NCBI GenBank assembly: GCA_020860565.1
Contig: JAJBUA010000009.1
Coordinates: forward strand, 1-49,112
DNA length: 49,112 bases
Reading direction: 5' to 3'
Origin: Clostridiales bacterium
GTDB taxonomy: Bacteria > Bacillota > Clostridia > Lachnospirales > Lachnospiraceae
Below the pieces are notes generated by a model, which did no database searches, was not told where the DNA came from, and saw only the letters and a list, made by a program, of their open reading frames with translations. The translations under genes and the position numbers were made by a program. Positions 8,852-16,797 of the stretch are shown piece after piece; the first letter of the stretch is position 1, and each line of letters opens with the position of its first letter.

Positions 8852-10549
8852 TCATGAAATTTCTTGTGGCCGGGTACGCTCAGTTCCTTTCGTCTGTGGC
8901 GAATCCAGAATTGCGTCCACGTTGGCACAGACGGTCTTCAGTTCCTTCGCATAATCCTTGAAGTACTGGTAGGTCTCCTGCTGCGCATTCCTGCGGATGG
9001 TCAGGCTCTCTTTTTCCTGCTGCAGGGATTTCATAGAAGGAATCTTACCGTCAGGGGAATGCTCTTTCAAAAACTTCACAGCAGCTTCGTAAAGGGCAAT
9101 CTCAGAAGAATGTTCCTGACGGAACTTCTTTTTGTTCTTTGCTTTCAGCATCTCACCATAAGTTTTTTTGTTGGAGAGGTACTGCCCGGTGTAATGTATT
9201 TTTTCGTTGACTGCTTTCAGCCCGTCTTCTGTGGCCCGGAGAGTTTTACGCGCTTCATTACGCTTAACGACGATCTCTTCGTAGGAGGAGCGGAGATCAT
9301 CCCTGGAACCATAACCCTGTTCCTGAACATAGGCAACGGTCTTTGCCATCTGTTTCAGGTTGGAGAGTTTGACCTTCTGCATATAGGCACGGCTCTGCTG
9401 GGCTTTGACATTGTTCTGCAGATCAACAACCAGACGGAGATCAGACTTCACAAAGAAAATAGCTGCATAGTCGGGCAAAGGTTCACCGAAGATGGCAGAG
9501 GAAATTGGTTCAGCATTAGAATCCGTTCTGGTATTCTGTGCAGTCCCCTGCTGGATTTCGCTATGTTCGGGAGATTCGCCAGCGGCGCGGTTTTGCATCG
9601 CGAGAAGATTCTCTTCAAACATCTTTCTCAGATGTTCTTTTCCGTAGTCCGTTCCCAGGACGAGCTCCGTCATATTTTTATTCCGATCCGGATGGAGATA
9701 GGAGTAACGGACTTTTTTGTCCGTAACTCGGATGGAATATTTTTCCCACAATGATTTCTGAAATTCTTCAAATGAGGTTGCTGTGCGGGAGACATCAGAA
9801 ATCGCGTCACGGAGAAATTGCTTCTGCGTCTGGAAACGAGTCTTCGCAGGGGTAAGCCCGAAGGCAACGACTTCCTCATTCGTCTTATCAAGAGCCTCCT
9901 GTCCACGCTTCTGCGCCCAATACTCGCGCTCTGTGATCTTATTTTCCGATGGAGTCAGCAGGTCAACCTGATGGAGTCCTTCATGGTTGCAGATTTCCAT
10001 GAGCGACTTTTGCAGATAGGTCAGCAGGCTTCGTGTCTGGTGATGCTTGTATCCGGCGCGGCTGTCACAAGGCCGCTCCATAAAATCCTGCGGCTCCACA
10101 TCCAGCTTACGCAGACTGTTGATTACGATATGGACATGGATGTTGCCGCTGCCGTTATGACCGTCCGTGTGGGTGCAGATAATCGCCTGGTGGCCGGGAA
10201 AGTTTTTCTGTGCGTACTCCATCCCGATGGCCTGTGCGCGTTCTGCTGTCAGCCCACACTCATCCTGATCGTGCGGGTCAAAGCTGATGATGTAGTGATG
10301 GGCTTTGATTTCGCCGGGGGTCTGGTTCTTGTGGTACTGCTCATTTAACTCTCTGCATTCCTCCGCATAAGTGAACGGATTGCAGTTCATCCCGTCGAGC
10401 AAGTAGCTTTGTCTGCGCACCATCTTTCCTTTTTCATCAAGGATGGGCTTCATGGTATAGCCATCATGTTCAAATAAAAGATAAAACAGTGCATCATTGT
10501 AGTTGGAGTTTTTACTTGTAGTGTGTTTTAAGATTGCCATGTACTTCAT
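8852..10549 (-). CDS. Relaxase / mobilization nuclease (MOBP-like, PF03432 type)
   Basis: 565 residues. The relaxase nicks oriT and stays covalently bound to the 5' end of the transferred strand. Near the N-terminus are ALFYLLFEHDGYTMKP and HHYIISFDP; the metal-binding three-histidine motif is seen as GHNGSGNIHVHIVINSLRK (HxHxxxN). The C-terminal half (from about residue 330) is a charged, coiled-coil-rich region (KNKKKFRQEHSSEIALYEAAVK) as in clostridial relaxases. Start ATG 10549 has AAGGATGG upstream and overlaps the mobC 3' end by 38 bp, implying translational coupling. Downstream lies the palindromic terminator. No coupling protein or type IV secretion genes are in view, so within this window the element is mobilizable rather than self-transmissible. 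Confidence 0.88.
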   Translation of the reverse strand: MKYMAILKHTTSKNSNYNDALFYLLFEHDGYTMKPILDEKGKMVRRQSYLLDGMNCNPFTYAEECRELNEQYHKNQTPGEIKAHHYIISFDPHDQDECGLTAERAQAIGMEYAQKNFPGHQAIICTHTDGHNGSGNIHVHIVINSLRKLDVEPQDFMERPCDSRAGYKHHQTRSLLTYLQKSLMEICNHEGLHQVDLLTPSENKITEREYWAQKRGQEALDKTNEEVVAFGLTPAKTRFQTQKQFLRDAISDVSRTATSFEEFQKSLWEKYSIRVTDKKVRYSYLHPDRNKNMTELVLGTDYGKEHLRKMFEENLLAMQNRAAGESPEHSEIQQGTAQNTRTDSNAEPISSAIFGEPLPDYAAIFFVKSDLRLVVDLQNNVKAQQSRAYMQKVKLSNLKQMAKTVAYVQEQGYGSRDDLRSSYEEIVVKRNEARKTLRATEDGLKAVNEKIHYTGQYLSNKKTYGEMLKAKNKKKFRQEHSSEIALYEAAVKFLKEHSPDGKIPSMKSLQQEKESLTIRRNAQQETYQYFKDYAKELKTVCANVDAILDSPQTKGTERTRPQEIS

Positions 10550-10916
10550 TCACCATCCTTGTCACATCCACCTGGATTTGAAGAACCGCATCCAGGGCTT
10601 TTTCCAATTCCGCAGTGATTGCCTGGGAACGCAGACCGCCCGTGTTAAAGTATTTGGCGATCTGGTTGATGTTGTTTGAGATGTTACTAAGCAGCCAGCT
10701 GATCCGCTTCATCTCTTCCCGAAGCTCCGGAAACTCCGCTGTGATTTTGTGGAAGACGGTGATCTTCCCACCGAGAAGAGATTTGCGTATATACTCCGAA
10801 CGAGATAGTCCGGCGGCATCTGCATTCTTATTGACCAGCTCCAGTTCTACGTCCGTAAGGCGGACGGTAATGATGTGCTGGTGGGTCAGTTCATTTTCTT
10901 TTTTGGGTCTTGCCAT
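10512..10916 (-). CDS. mobC: MobC-like relaxosome accessory protein
   Basis: 134 residues starting MARPKKENELTHQHIITVRLTDVE, a ribbon-helix-helix-type N-terminus (VRLTDVELELVNKNADAAGLSRSEYIRKSLL), followed by the MobC segment LLSNISNNINQIAKYFNTGG and a helical tail. MobC proteins bind oriT and help the relaxase open the nick region. The frame is open 40 codons further upstream, but ATG 10916 is chosen because AAAGGAGA precedes it and the RHH domain starts there; the upstream codons lie in the hairpin-rich region. It is first in the mobC-relaxase operon. Confidence 0.85.
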   Translation of the reverse strand: MARPKKENELTHQHIITVRLTDVELELVNKNADAAGLSRSEYIRKSLLGGKITVFHKITAEFPELREEMKRISWLLSNISNNINQIAKYFNTGGLRSQAITAELEKALDAVLQIQVDVTRMVNEVHGNLKTHYK

Positions 10917-10962
10917 ATCTGTTTTCTCCTTTAACGCTTTTTCAATTTGCCGCAGGCAGCAA

Positions 10963-11137
10963 TCACGGGAACCGTGACCGGGGCTGTGAAACACAGCGCC
11001 GCTGCGACCGTTTTGAACGGGAGCCAAATAGCACAATTCTCCGATTGTGCGTCAGCCGAGGGCATGGGAAAACGGAATTCCCATCAAGGACGCCCGTAAT
11101 CGGGAACCACGGTAGTGGTTTCTGTATTACAGGGCGT
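10963..11137. other. Candidate origin of transfer (oriT): cluster of hairpins upstream of mobC
   Basis: Immediately upstream of mobC are several perfect short hairpins: TCACGG/CCGTGA (10963-10977), GCTGTG/CACAGC (10983-10997), GCACAAT/ATTGTGC (11031-11050), ATGGGAA/TTCCCAT (11064-11084), and a nested pair ACGCCC-GTAAT (11090-11100) with ATTAC-GGGCGT (11126-11137) enclosing AACCAC/GTGGTT (11105-11120). Dense inverted repeats beside mobC are the usual look of oriT, with the nick expected beside one arm. The exact nick cannot be assigned by eye. The intergenic stretch 10917-11483 otherwise holds only the fold-back repeat and the leader of the next gene. Confidence 0.55.
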
Positions 11138-11157
11138 ATCTTGCTTTTATGATTACT

Positions 11158-11427
11158 CCCCTCACTAACCTGTGGTTCCAAACCCCATAGGACAAGCTTG
11201 CTGAAAAAATTTCCAGGATGAATGTTTGCTTTTGTGCTCTCACCTGATGAAATAGAAGCGAGAAAGTAAGGTGGTGGAAATGCTTGTTGAAAATAAAACT
11301 CAATCGCTTCCTTCTCAAAAATGAGAAGCGAGTTTTATCCTTTCTGAAGCCGCCCACAAAAACATTTTGAGAAATCTATGATAACAGCTTGTCTGGAGCC
11401 TCTTCTAACCACAGGTTAGTGAAGGGG
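11158..11427. repeat. 270-bp fold-back / MITE-like inverted-repeat element
   Basis: Outer arms CCCC-TCACTAACCTGTGGTT (11158-11177) and AACCACAGGTTAGTGA-GGGG (11407-11427) match over a perfect 16-bp core. Inside are a second nested pair GACAAGCT (11191-11198) / AGCTTGTC (11386-11393) and a central hairpin ATAAAACTC/GAGTTTTAT (11293-11338) with CTTCTCA/TGAGAAG in its loop. The nested symmetry extends over the whole stretch. No open reading frame of note and no obvious target-site duplication. It may be a non-autonomous element, a recombination site or part of a larger transfer origin. Confidence 0.55.
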
Positions 11428-11483
11428 AAAATATTTTTCGGAGATCTTTTCTCTTTCGATTTCAGGATAAGGAGACGAGACAA

Positions 11484-11762
11484 ATGGAAAAAAGGACAGA
11501 GGAACAGAAGCGGGAGTGTGTTTTGACGCTGGCAGAGCTGAAAGAAAAGGCGGCGGTAGACCCTCTGACGGTAGAGAGGGAGAGCCTGGTTGATGTCGCT
11601 GATGTGACGATCCGGACGGACCTGGACACCAGGGAGCGGATGTTGGATTATATCCGGCAGATAAAAAATCCGTACTGCTATCTCAGTAACGGCATGGTTG
11701 TGAAAATCAGCTTTGCAGGAAAAAAGTCTTTGCAGGACTGCCTGAAGGAAAGCCTGTTCTAA
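11484..11762 (+). CDS. DUF6870-like small protein preceding the recombinase operon
   Basis: 92 residues with a charged N-terminus (MEKRTEEQKRECVL) and the segment LVDVADVTIRTDLDTRERM followed by YIRQIKNPYCYLSNGMVVKISFA, which I recognise as the DUF6870 pattern: short proteins in clostridial mobile elements, commonly beside serine recombinases. No catalytic motif; function unknown. Start ATG 11484 follows AAGGAG at about 11469. The recombinase promoter lies just after its stop, so it is a separate or overlapping transcript. A role such as recombination directionality factor is conceivable from position only. Confidence 0.7.
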   Translation: MEKRTEEQKRECVLTLAELKEKAAVDPLTVERESLVDVADVTIRTDLDTRERMLDYIRQIKNPYCYLSNGMVVKISFAGKKSLQDCLKESLF

Positions 11763-11806
11763 AAGTGAAAAGAGAAAGAAAATTTACACTTTAGCGCTTT
11801 AAAGTG

Positions 11807-11835
11807 TTGACATGAGACCGGAACTGTGGGATAAT
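11807..11835 (+). promoter_or_regulatory. Strong promoter of the four-recombinase operon
   Basis: TTGACA (11807-11812), 17-bp spacer, GATAAT (11830-11835). It is preceded by TTTAGCGCTTTAAAG, a partial palindrome. The promoter lies inside the longest possible reading frame of the first recombinase, which supports using the later start at 11929. Confidence 0.75.
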
Positions 11836-11928
11836 GTCTCTGGGTCAAAACGAAACAGAGCAACCAAAAGCCAAGAATTTCCTGGTTTATTGTCGCATGG
11901 ACAAATAAAGAAGGGAGTTGTTGGCTAT

Positions 11929-13581
11929 ATGTATTTTCAGACAACAAAACAAATCTTGTGTGGAGACTACGTGCGACTTTCCAGAGAGGACGGAGACAAA
12001 CTGGAGAGCGATAGCATCCACAATCAAAAAGAACTGATTGCTGATTACCATCAGAAGCATCCGGAACTGAAATATGTGAAGGAGTATGTTGATGATGGAT
12101 TCAGCGGGACAGACTTCGACCGCCCTGGTTTCAAGAGAATGATGGACGATGCCGGGAAAGGGAAAATTAACTGTATTATAGTTAAAGACCTTTCCAGGCT
12201 CGGTCGTAACTATATCGAGACAGGTCGGTATCTTGAAAGAATATTCCCATCTATGGGTGTCCGCTTCATCGCCATTAACGATCACTATGACAGTGCAGAA
12301 GAAAATGGTGACAGCGACCAAATTATCATTCCTTTTAAAAACTTAATCAATGACGCTTACTGCCGGGATATCTCCATTAAGATACGGAGCCAGTTGGATG
12401 TGAAGCGCAAGAACGGGCAATTTATTGGAAGTTTTGCCGGGTATGGATATTTGAAAGACCCGCAGGATAAAAACCATCTGGTTGTTGACGAATATGCGGC
12501 TAACATCGTCCGGCTGATCTTTAAGTGGAAACTGGACGGCATGAGTTCTCAGCATATCGCGGCGCAACTGGATGAGATGGGCGCGCTGCCACCGCTGGAG
12601 TACAAGCGAATGTGCGGGCTGAATTTTAACAGCGGATTCAGGGCCGGGAAAAATCCAAAGTGGTCAGTGGTTTCTGTAAACCGTATCATGCGGAACGAGC
12701 TTTACACCGGAGTCATGGTGCAGGGAAAGCGAAAAAAGATTACCTATAAGCTGAAAGAGAGCCATGCGGTAGATGAGCGTGACTGGATCAAAGTACCCGG
12801 AACCCATGATGCGATCATCCCCCGGCCAGTCTTCGATCAGGTGCAGAAGCTGTTAGAACTGGACACACGGACTTCACCGGATGAGGACACTGTTTATCTG
12901 TTCTCCGGTTTTCTTCAGTGCGGTAGCTGCGGCCAGAACATGGTCAAACGGTGTAGCTGCAAGGGCGGGAAAAAATATCATTATTACCATTGCTCTACTT
13001 ATAAAAATGGAGATGGCTGTTCTTCCCATCTGATCAGCGAAAGCAGATTGACGCAGGCAGTCCTTGCGGCAGTCCAGAACCAGGTGGCGTTGTTGATGGA
13101 CGCGGAAAAGATGATAGCTGCTGTCGGCCAGAACGCGCAGGAGGATTACAGTGTAAAAGCGGTGGACACGCAGCTTATGAAGCTGGAAGAAGAGGTAAAC
13201 CGCTATCAGGATTTGAAGACGCATCTTTATGAGGATATGAAGGATGGCGTTATCAGCCGGGAAGAGTTTAAGGATTTGAACAGCCGTTTCACTAAGCAGA
13301 TGAAGGCGTCGCAGGAAAAAGTCGTGCAGATGAAAGAAAAAAGAGAGCGGCTGCTCTCACAGAAAAACGAACTGCAGCCGTGGCTGGAAGGGTTCCGTGA
13401 ATACCGCAGCATCGATCATTTGGAGCGGAAAGTCCTGACATCCATTGTGGATCATATCACGGTGAACGGGAAGGACAATATTGAAATCCATTTCCGTTAT
13501 GAGGATGAGATCAGGGAATTGTTGGAGCGGAGTGAAATGTGTAAGCGGATTGGTTTCGCTGGCGAGGAGTCGAAAGCATGA
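11929..13581 (+). CDS. Large serine recombinase 1
   Basis: 550 residues. Serine recombinases cut all four strands through a 5' phosphoserine and rotate subunits to integrate or excise elements. Catalytic Ser18 lies in YVRLSRED; the DLSRLGRNY helix carries the conserved Arg residues; YVDDGFSGTDFDRPGF is the usual resolvase strand. A Recombinase domain (about 165-280) and a zinc ribbon near 330 (CGSCGQNM...HCSTYKNGDGC) are followed by a coiled-coil (ETHLYEDMK/EEFKDLNSR type). ATG 11929 is chosen over the upstream frame because AAGGGAG precedes it and the promoter -10 is at 11830. Stop overlaps the next start by four bases. Confidence 0.85.
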   Translation: MYFQTTKQILCGDYVRLSREDGDKLESDSIHNQKELIADYHQKHPELKYVKEYVDDGFSGTDFDRPGFKRMMDDAGKGKINCIIVKDLSRLGRNYIETGRYLERIFPSMGVRFIAINDHYDSAEENGDSDQIIIPFKNLINDAYCRDISIKIRSQLDVKRKNGQFIGSFAGYGYLKDPQDKNHLVVDEYAANIVRLIFKWKLDGMSSQHIAAQLDEMGALPPLEYKRMCGLNFNSGFRAGKNPKWSVVSVNRIMRNELYTGVMVQGKRKKITYKLKESHAVDERDWIKVPGTHDAIIPRPVFDQVQKLLELDTRTSPDEDTVYLFSGFLQCGSCGQNMVKRCSCKGGKKYHYYHCSTYKNGDGCSSHLISESRLTQAVLAAVQNQVALLMDAEKMIAAVGQNAQEDYSVKAVDTQLMKLEEEVNRYQDLKTHLYEDMKDGVISREEFKDLNSRFTKQMKASQEKVVQMKEKRERLLSQKNELQPWLEGFREYRSIDHLERKVLTSIVDHITVNGKDNIEIHFRYEDEIRELLERSEMCKRIGFAGEESKA

Positions 13582-15098
13582 GATGGGTAAGTTATACAAG
13601 GGCGGTGTCCAGCAGGAAGGATGAAGAAAATCCTCCGGATATTATCAGCAGGCAGAACGCCCACATAGAAACATATATGAAAGAGCATGGCTTCAAAGTC
13701 AGCAGGAAATACAGTGACCGTAAATATTCTGTTGATGAGACAGAGTCTTTCAACCAGATGGTTCAGGATGGCATGAAAAGAGAATTTGATGGAGTTGTTG
13801 TCGAGTCTGTTTTCCGGTGCGGGAGGGATTTGTGGACAGCGATTGAAATACTCTACGAGACGTTTTATCCTGCCGGAATCCACTTTGCTGTTGTGGAAGA
13901 TGACTTCTGTAGCATGGGAAAAGACAAACAGAAGGTGACGGAGTATTTCACTGAGAAACGTTCCGAGTGGTATGCAAATGACAGTGCACTTAAAAATAAG
14001 AGGGTTTCTGACAGCGGAAAGATAAATCCAACACTGATACGGTATGGATTTGTTTTGTCAGAAGATCACAGCAGCCTTGAAATCGAGGAAGAGGGAGCAT
14101 CCATAGTACGTCAGATATACCAGATGTTCCTGGACGGGAAGAACTATTCCGTCATTGCAAAAGAGTTAAATGAACGGGGCGTTACTCCACCGCAGGAACA
14201 AAAGGCAATCGTGGCGGGGAAAGTGCCAAATGTGATTGTTCCCGCCAAGTGGATAGGAAGTTCGATACGAAAAATACTGGAGAGCCCTATTTATATGGGA
14301 CAGGCTACCCGTAAGGTGAAAGAGGTTACGGTAAATTATTCGGTTCCGCAGATCGTCTCTGAGGAAACCTTTGCGGCGGCGCAGGAGCGTATTGGAGGTT
14401 TGAAAAGTGAATCGAATGAGCAACAGAGGAAACCAACACAGACAAGCTTGCTTTACAAACGGATTTATTCTAAGGAAACCGGAATTGCATTGAGAAAAAT
14501 ACTGTCCCCGTTGGGAACCGGAGAAATGGTTTATGTCTTCAGTAAAAGCAAACGGGATCGCAGGGAAAACCATATACCATGCGAGACCGTGCATTCAGCT
14601 GTCAGAAATGCAATTTCAACCGCTGTCAGACAGGCCCGTTATATCAACCGGCTGCTGCAGGAAGAGGAACGCGAAGAAGTGGTTGAGGCAGAATTGAAAC
14701 CGTTACGGGAAAAAGCGCAATCTCTATTCAACAGGATGAATGATCTCTATTTGGAGAGGATGGATTTTTACCGCACTCATAACACTCAGGAGGATGATGC
14801 CGCAGCAATTACAGAGGTGGAGCAGGTGTATCAGGAACAGTTTCTGGAATGTGAAGCGCAGTTTAAAGCTGTAATGAACGAAGTGGAGATCGTGCGAAAG
14901 ACATTTAGCACAGCAAATCCGTGGGTGGCTTTATACAGAGAAATTGAAATGCCGGAAAGCCTTGAGCATGAGCATATCGTAAAGTGGATTGGTATCGTCC
15001 GGGTGGATAACGAGAAAAATATCGAAGTCACCCTGAAAGAATCTGAATGGATGGACAGACTTCCGGAAAAATGGCTTAAGGAAGGAGCAAGAGAATAG
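13578..15098 (+). CDS. Divergent serine recombinase 2 (shifted Ser, no zinc ribbon)
   Basis: 506 residues, clearly of the recombinase family but unusual. The catalytic motif reads YTRAVSSRKD: the Tyr-x-Arg pair is present, but the Ser expected two residues after Arg is Val10, with Ser11 and Ser12 next. The Arg helix is kept as SVFRCGRDL. A Recombinase domain is recognisable (IVRQIYQMFLDGKNYSVIAKEL; IRKILESPIYMG), but where the zinc ribbon should be (about 290-345) the CxxC pairs are missing. A coiled-coil near 350-440 remains. ATGA overlap with recombinase 1 and two-base spacing to recombinase 3 show co-translation. It may be a structural partner or target-selectivity subunit, or active with a re-registered Ser. 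Confidence 0.75.
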   Translation: MRWVSYTRAVSSRKDEENPPDIISRQNAHIETYMKEHGFKVSRKYSDRKYSVDETESFNQMVQDGMKREFDGVVVESVFRCGRDLWTAIEILYETFYPAGIHFAVVEDDFCSMGKDKQKVTEYFTEKRSEWYANDSALKNKRVSDSGKINPTLIRYGFVLSEDHSSLEIEEEGASIVRQIYQMFLDGKNYSVIAKELNERGVTPPQEQKAIVAGKVPNVIVPAKWIGSSIRKILESPIYMGQATRKVKEVTVNYSVPQIVSEETFAAAQERIGGLKSESNEQQRKPTQTSLLYKRIYSKETGIALRKILSPLGTGEMVYVFSKSKRDRRENHIPCETVHSAVRNAISTAVRQARYINRLLQEEEREEVVEAELKPLREKAQSLFNRMNDLYLERMDFYRTHNTQEDDAAAITEVEQVYQEQFLECEAQFKAVMNEVEIVRKTFSTANPWVALYREIEMPESLEHEHIVKWIGIVRVDNEKNIEVTLKESEWMDRLPEKWLKEGARE

Positions 15099-15099
15099 G

Positions 15100-16797
15100 A
15101 TGGCACGGAAAAGCAGAAAAAAGCCGGTTGGTTTATTGCCGGAAGTTCAACAGGCGCTGGATGTGGCAGCACTGGAAGTGAAATTACCGACAGCGGCATA
15201 TGCAAGGCTGTCCTCGGGAAACAGCGGTAATGAAACCGATGATTCCATACAGACACAAGTCATGCTGATTCATGATTTTATACGGGAACACAAAGATTTG
15301 CAGCTCATAGATACATATGTGGATAACGGTTATTCAGGGATGAACTTTGACCGCCCGGAGTTTGAGCGCCTGATGGGTGATGTGCGAAGTGGAAAGATAA
15401 AGTGCATTGTAGTAAAAGACCTCTCGCGCTTTGGTCGTGATTATCTGGAGACGGGGTATTATCTCGAAACAATTTTTCCACACTTGAAAGTGCGGTTTAT
15501 TGCTGTAACTGACGACTTTGATAATTCCCGTCAGGAGGATATGGAGAGCCTGGCTGTACCGATTAAGAACATGGTAAACGGTATGTACGCACGGGATATA
15601 TCCAAAAAGCTCGTTTCGGTTTATGAAATGAAGCGCGAACGAGGGGATTTGCTGAACGGCTTCCCTCCATATGGCTATGTCATTGACGAGGAAAAAAATA
15701 ATTATGCCGTTGACGAGAGTAAGGCGTGTTATATACGGGTGATGTATCAGTGGTTTTTGATGGGCGTCTCTAAATATGAGATCACAAAACGGCTTGATCT
15801 GTTGAAAGCGCCAAGGCCGCGGGAAAAGCGTCTGGACGAGACTCTGGAAGAAAACAATGGGCCATGGCAGACAAGCACCATCGGTCGATACCTTGAAAAT
15901 CCGATTTTTGCTGGCGACCTTGCATCCGGGAAAACAAAGCGTGCTGCGTATAAAGGGCTTAAGCCGCAGCCGGTGGAAAGGGACGATTGGGTGCTCCATC
16001 GTGATCATCATGAGGCTGTCGTACTCCGGTCGGATTATGATGCGGTTCAGAAAATTCTGGCAGGAAATAAACGTACCCGTAAAGAGCGGTTGGCAAAAAG
16101 TGAAAAAGAACGCGCTGAAACAACAAACGTTTTCCGCGGGATCATTTACTGCGGCTGCTGTGGGAGGCATATGACATTTATGCGATGTAAACATACTGTG
16201 GGGGCGGATACTTCATACGGAACATATTTTTGCAAATCAAAGGATGAAACTGCCCTATGCAGAAACCATTCCATCCCGGATAAGCTTTTACGAATCCTGG
16301 TGATGGATCAGATCAACCTGATGATTAAGGCAATGTGCGACAGAGGGCGTATGGTGAAATGCCTGATGGATGGAAAGGACGAAGGGAGCAAGGTTGCTTC
16401 AATACAGAAGAAGATAACCTCGCTTTCCTATCGGATAGAGCAAACCGAAGAGCGTAAAACGGTTTTATATGAAGATTATGTTGGCGGCCTTCTCGAAAAA
16501 GAAGAATACCAGTGTATGAAAGAGCGTTATATTTCCGAGCGGCAGAAGCTTGAAGAACGGCTCAGGGAGGCTTCACAGACGTTACAGAGTATGCAGAAAA
16601 AGGCTCGGCTTATAGATGAACAGGTGAAGCACCTGGAACATTATCTTGACTGCAGGGAGTTTGATGAGGGGCTTGTCAGGGAGCTGGTAGATGCGATTTA
16701 TATCGGCATTGATAATTCGATTGAGATTCGCTTCAAATGTAATGACGCTTATCAGCAATGGCTGGATTGTACGGAGGTTGATGAGGATGTTAGCTAA
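15100..16797 (+). CDS. Large serine recombinase 3
   Basis: 565 residues with a basic N-terminal extension of about 30 residues (MARKSRKKPVGLLPE) before the catalytic motif AAYARLSSGN, nucleophile Ser38. DLSRFGRDYLETG provides the conserved Arg helix. A Recombinase domain follows (WFLMGVSKYEITKRL; STIGRYLENPIFAGD), then a zinc ribbon (IYCGCCGRHMTFM...YFCKSK...C) and a coiled-coil (about 425-525). Start ATG 15100 is one base after the stop of recombinase 2, with AAGGAG 10 nt upstream. All expected residues are present, so it should be active. It probably acts together with recombinases 1 and 4 for integration and excision of the element. Confidence 0.85.
   Translation: MARKSRKKPVGLLPEVQQALDVAALEVKLPTAAYARLSSGNSGNETDDSIQTQVMLIHDFIREHKDLQLIDTYVDNGYSGMNFDRPEFERLMGDVRSGKIKCIVVKDLSRFGRDYLETGYYLETIFPHLKVRFIAVTDDFDNSRQEDMESLAVPIKNMVNGMYARDISKKLVSVYEMKRERGDLLNGFPPYGYVIDEEKNNYAVDESKACYIRVMYQWFLMGVSKYEITKRLDLLKAPRPREKRLDETLEENNGPWQTSTIGRYLENPIFAGDLASGKTKRAAYKGLKPQPVERDDWVLHRDHHEAVVLRSDYDAVQKILAGNKRTRKERLAKSEKERAETTNVFRGIIYCGCCGRHMTFMRCKHTVGADTSYGTYFCKSKDETALCRNHSIPDKLLRILVMDQINLMIKAMCDRGRMVKCLMDGKDEGSKVASIQKKITSLSYRIEQTEERKTVLYEDYVGGLLEKEEYQCMKERYISERQKLEERLREASQTLQSMQKKARLIDEQVKHLEHYLDCREFDEGLVRELVDAIYIGIDNSIEIRFKCNDAYQQWLDCTEVDEDVS

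Noticed and set aside
8864-9754. 296-codon plus-strand open frame opposite the relaxase gene
   Set aside because: Shadow of the relaxase; Leu/Phe/Val-rich translation typical of antisense frames and no ribosome site.
15334-16194. 286-codon minus-strand open frame within recombinase 3
   Set aside because: Antisense of a complete recombinase gene with catalytic motif and zinc ribbon; no independent evidence.
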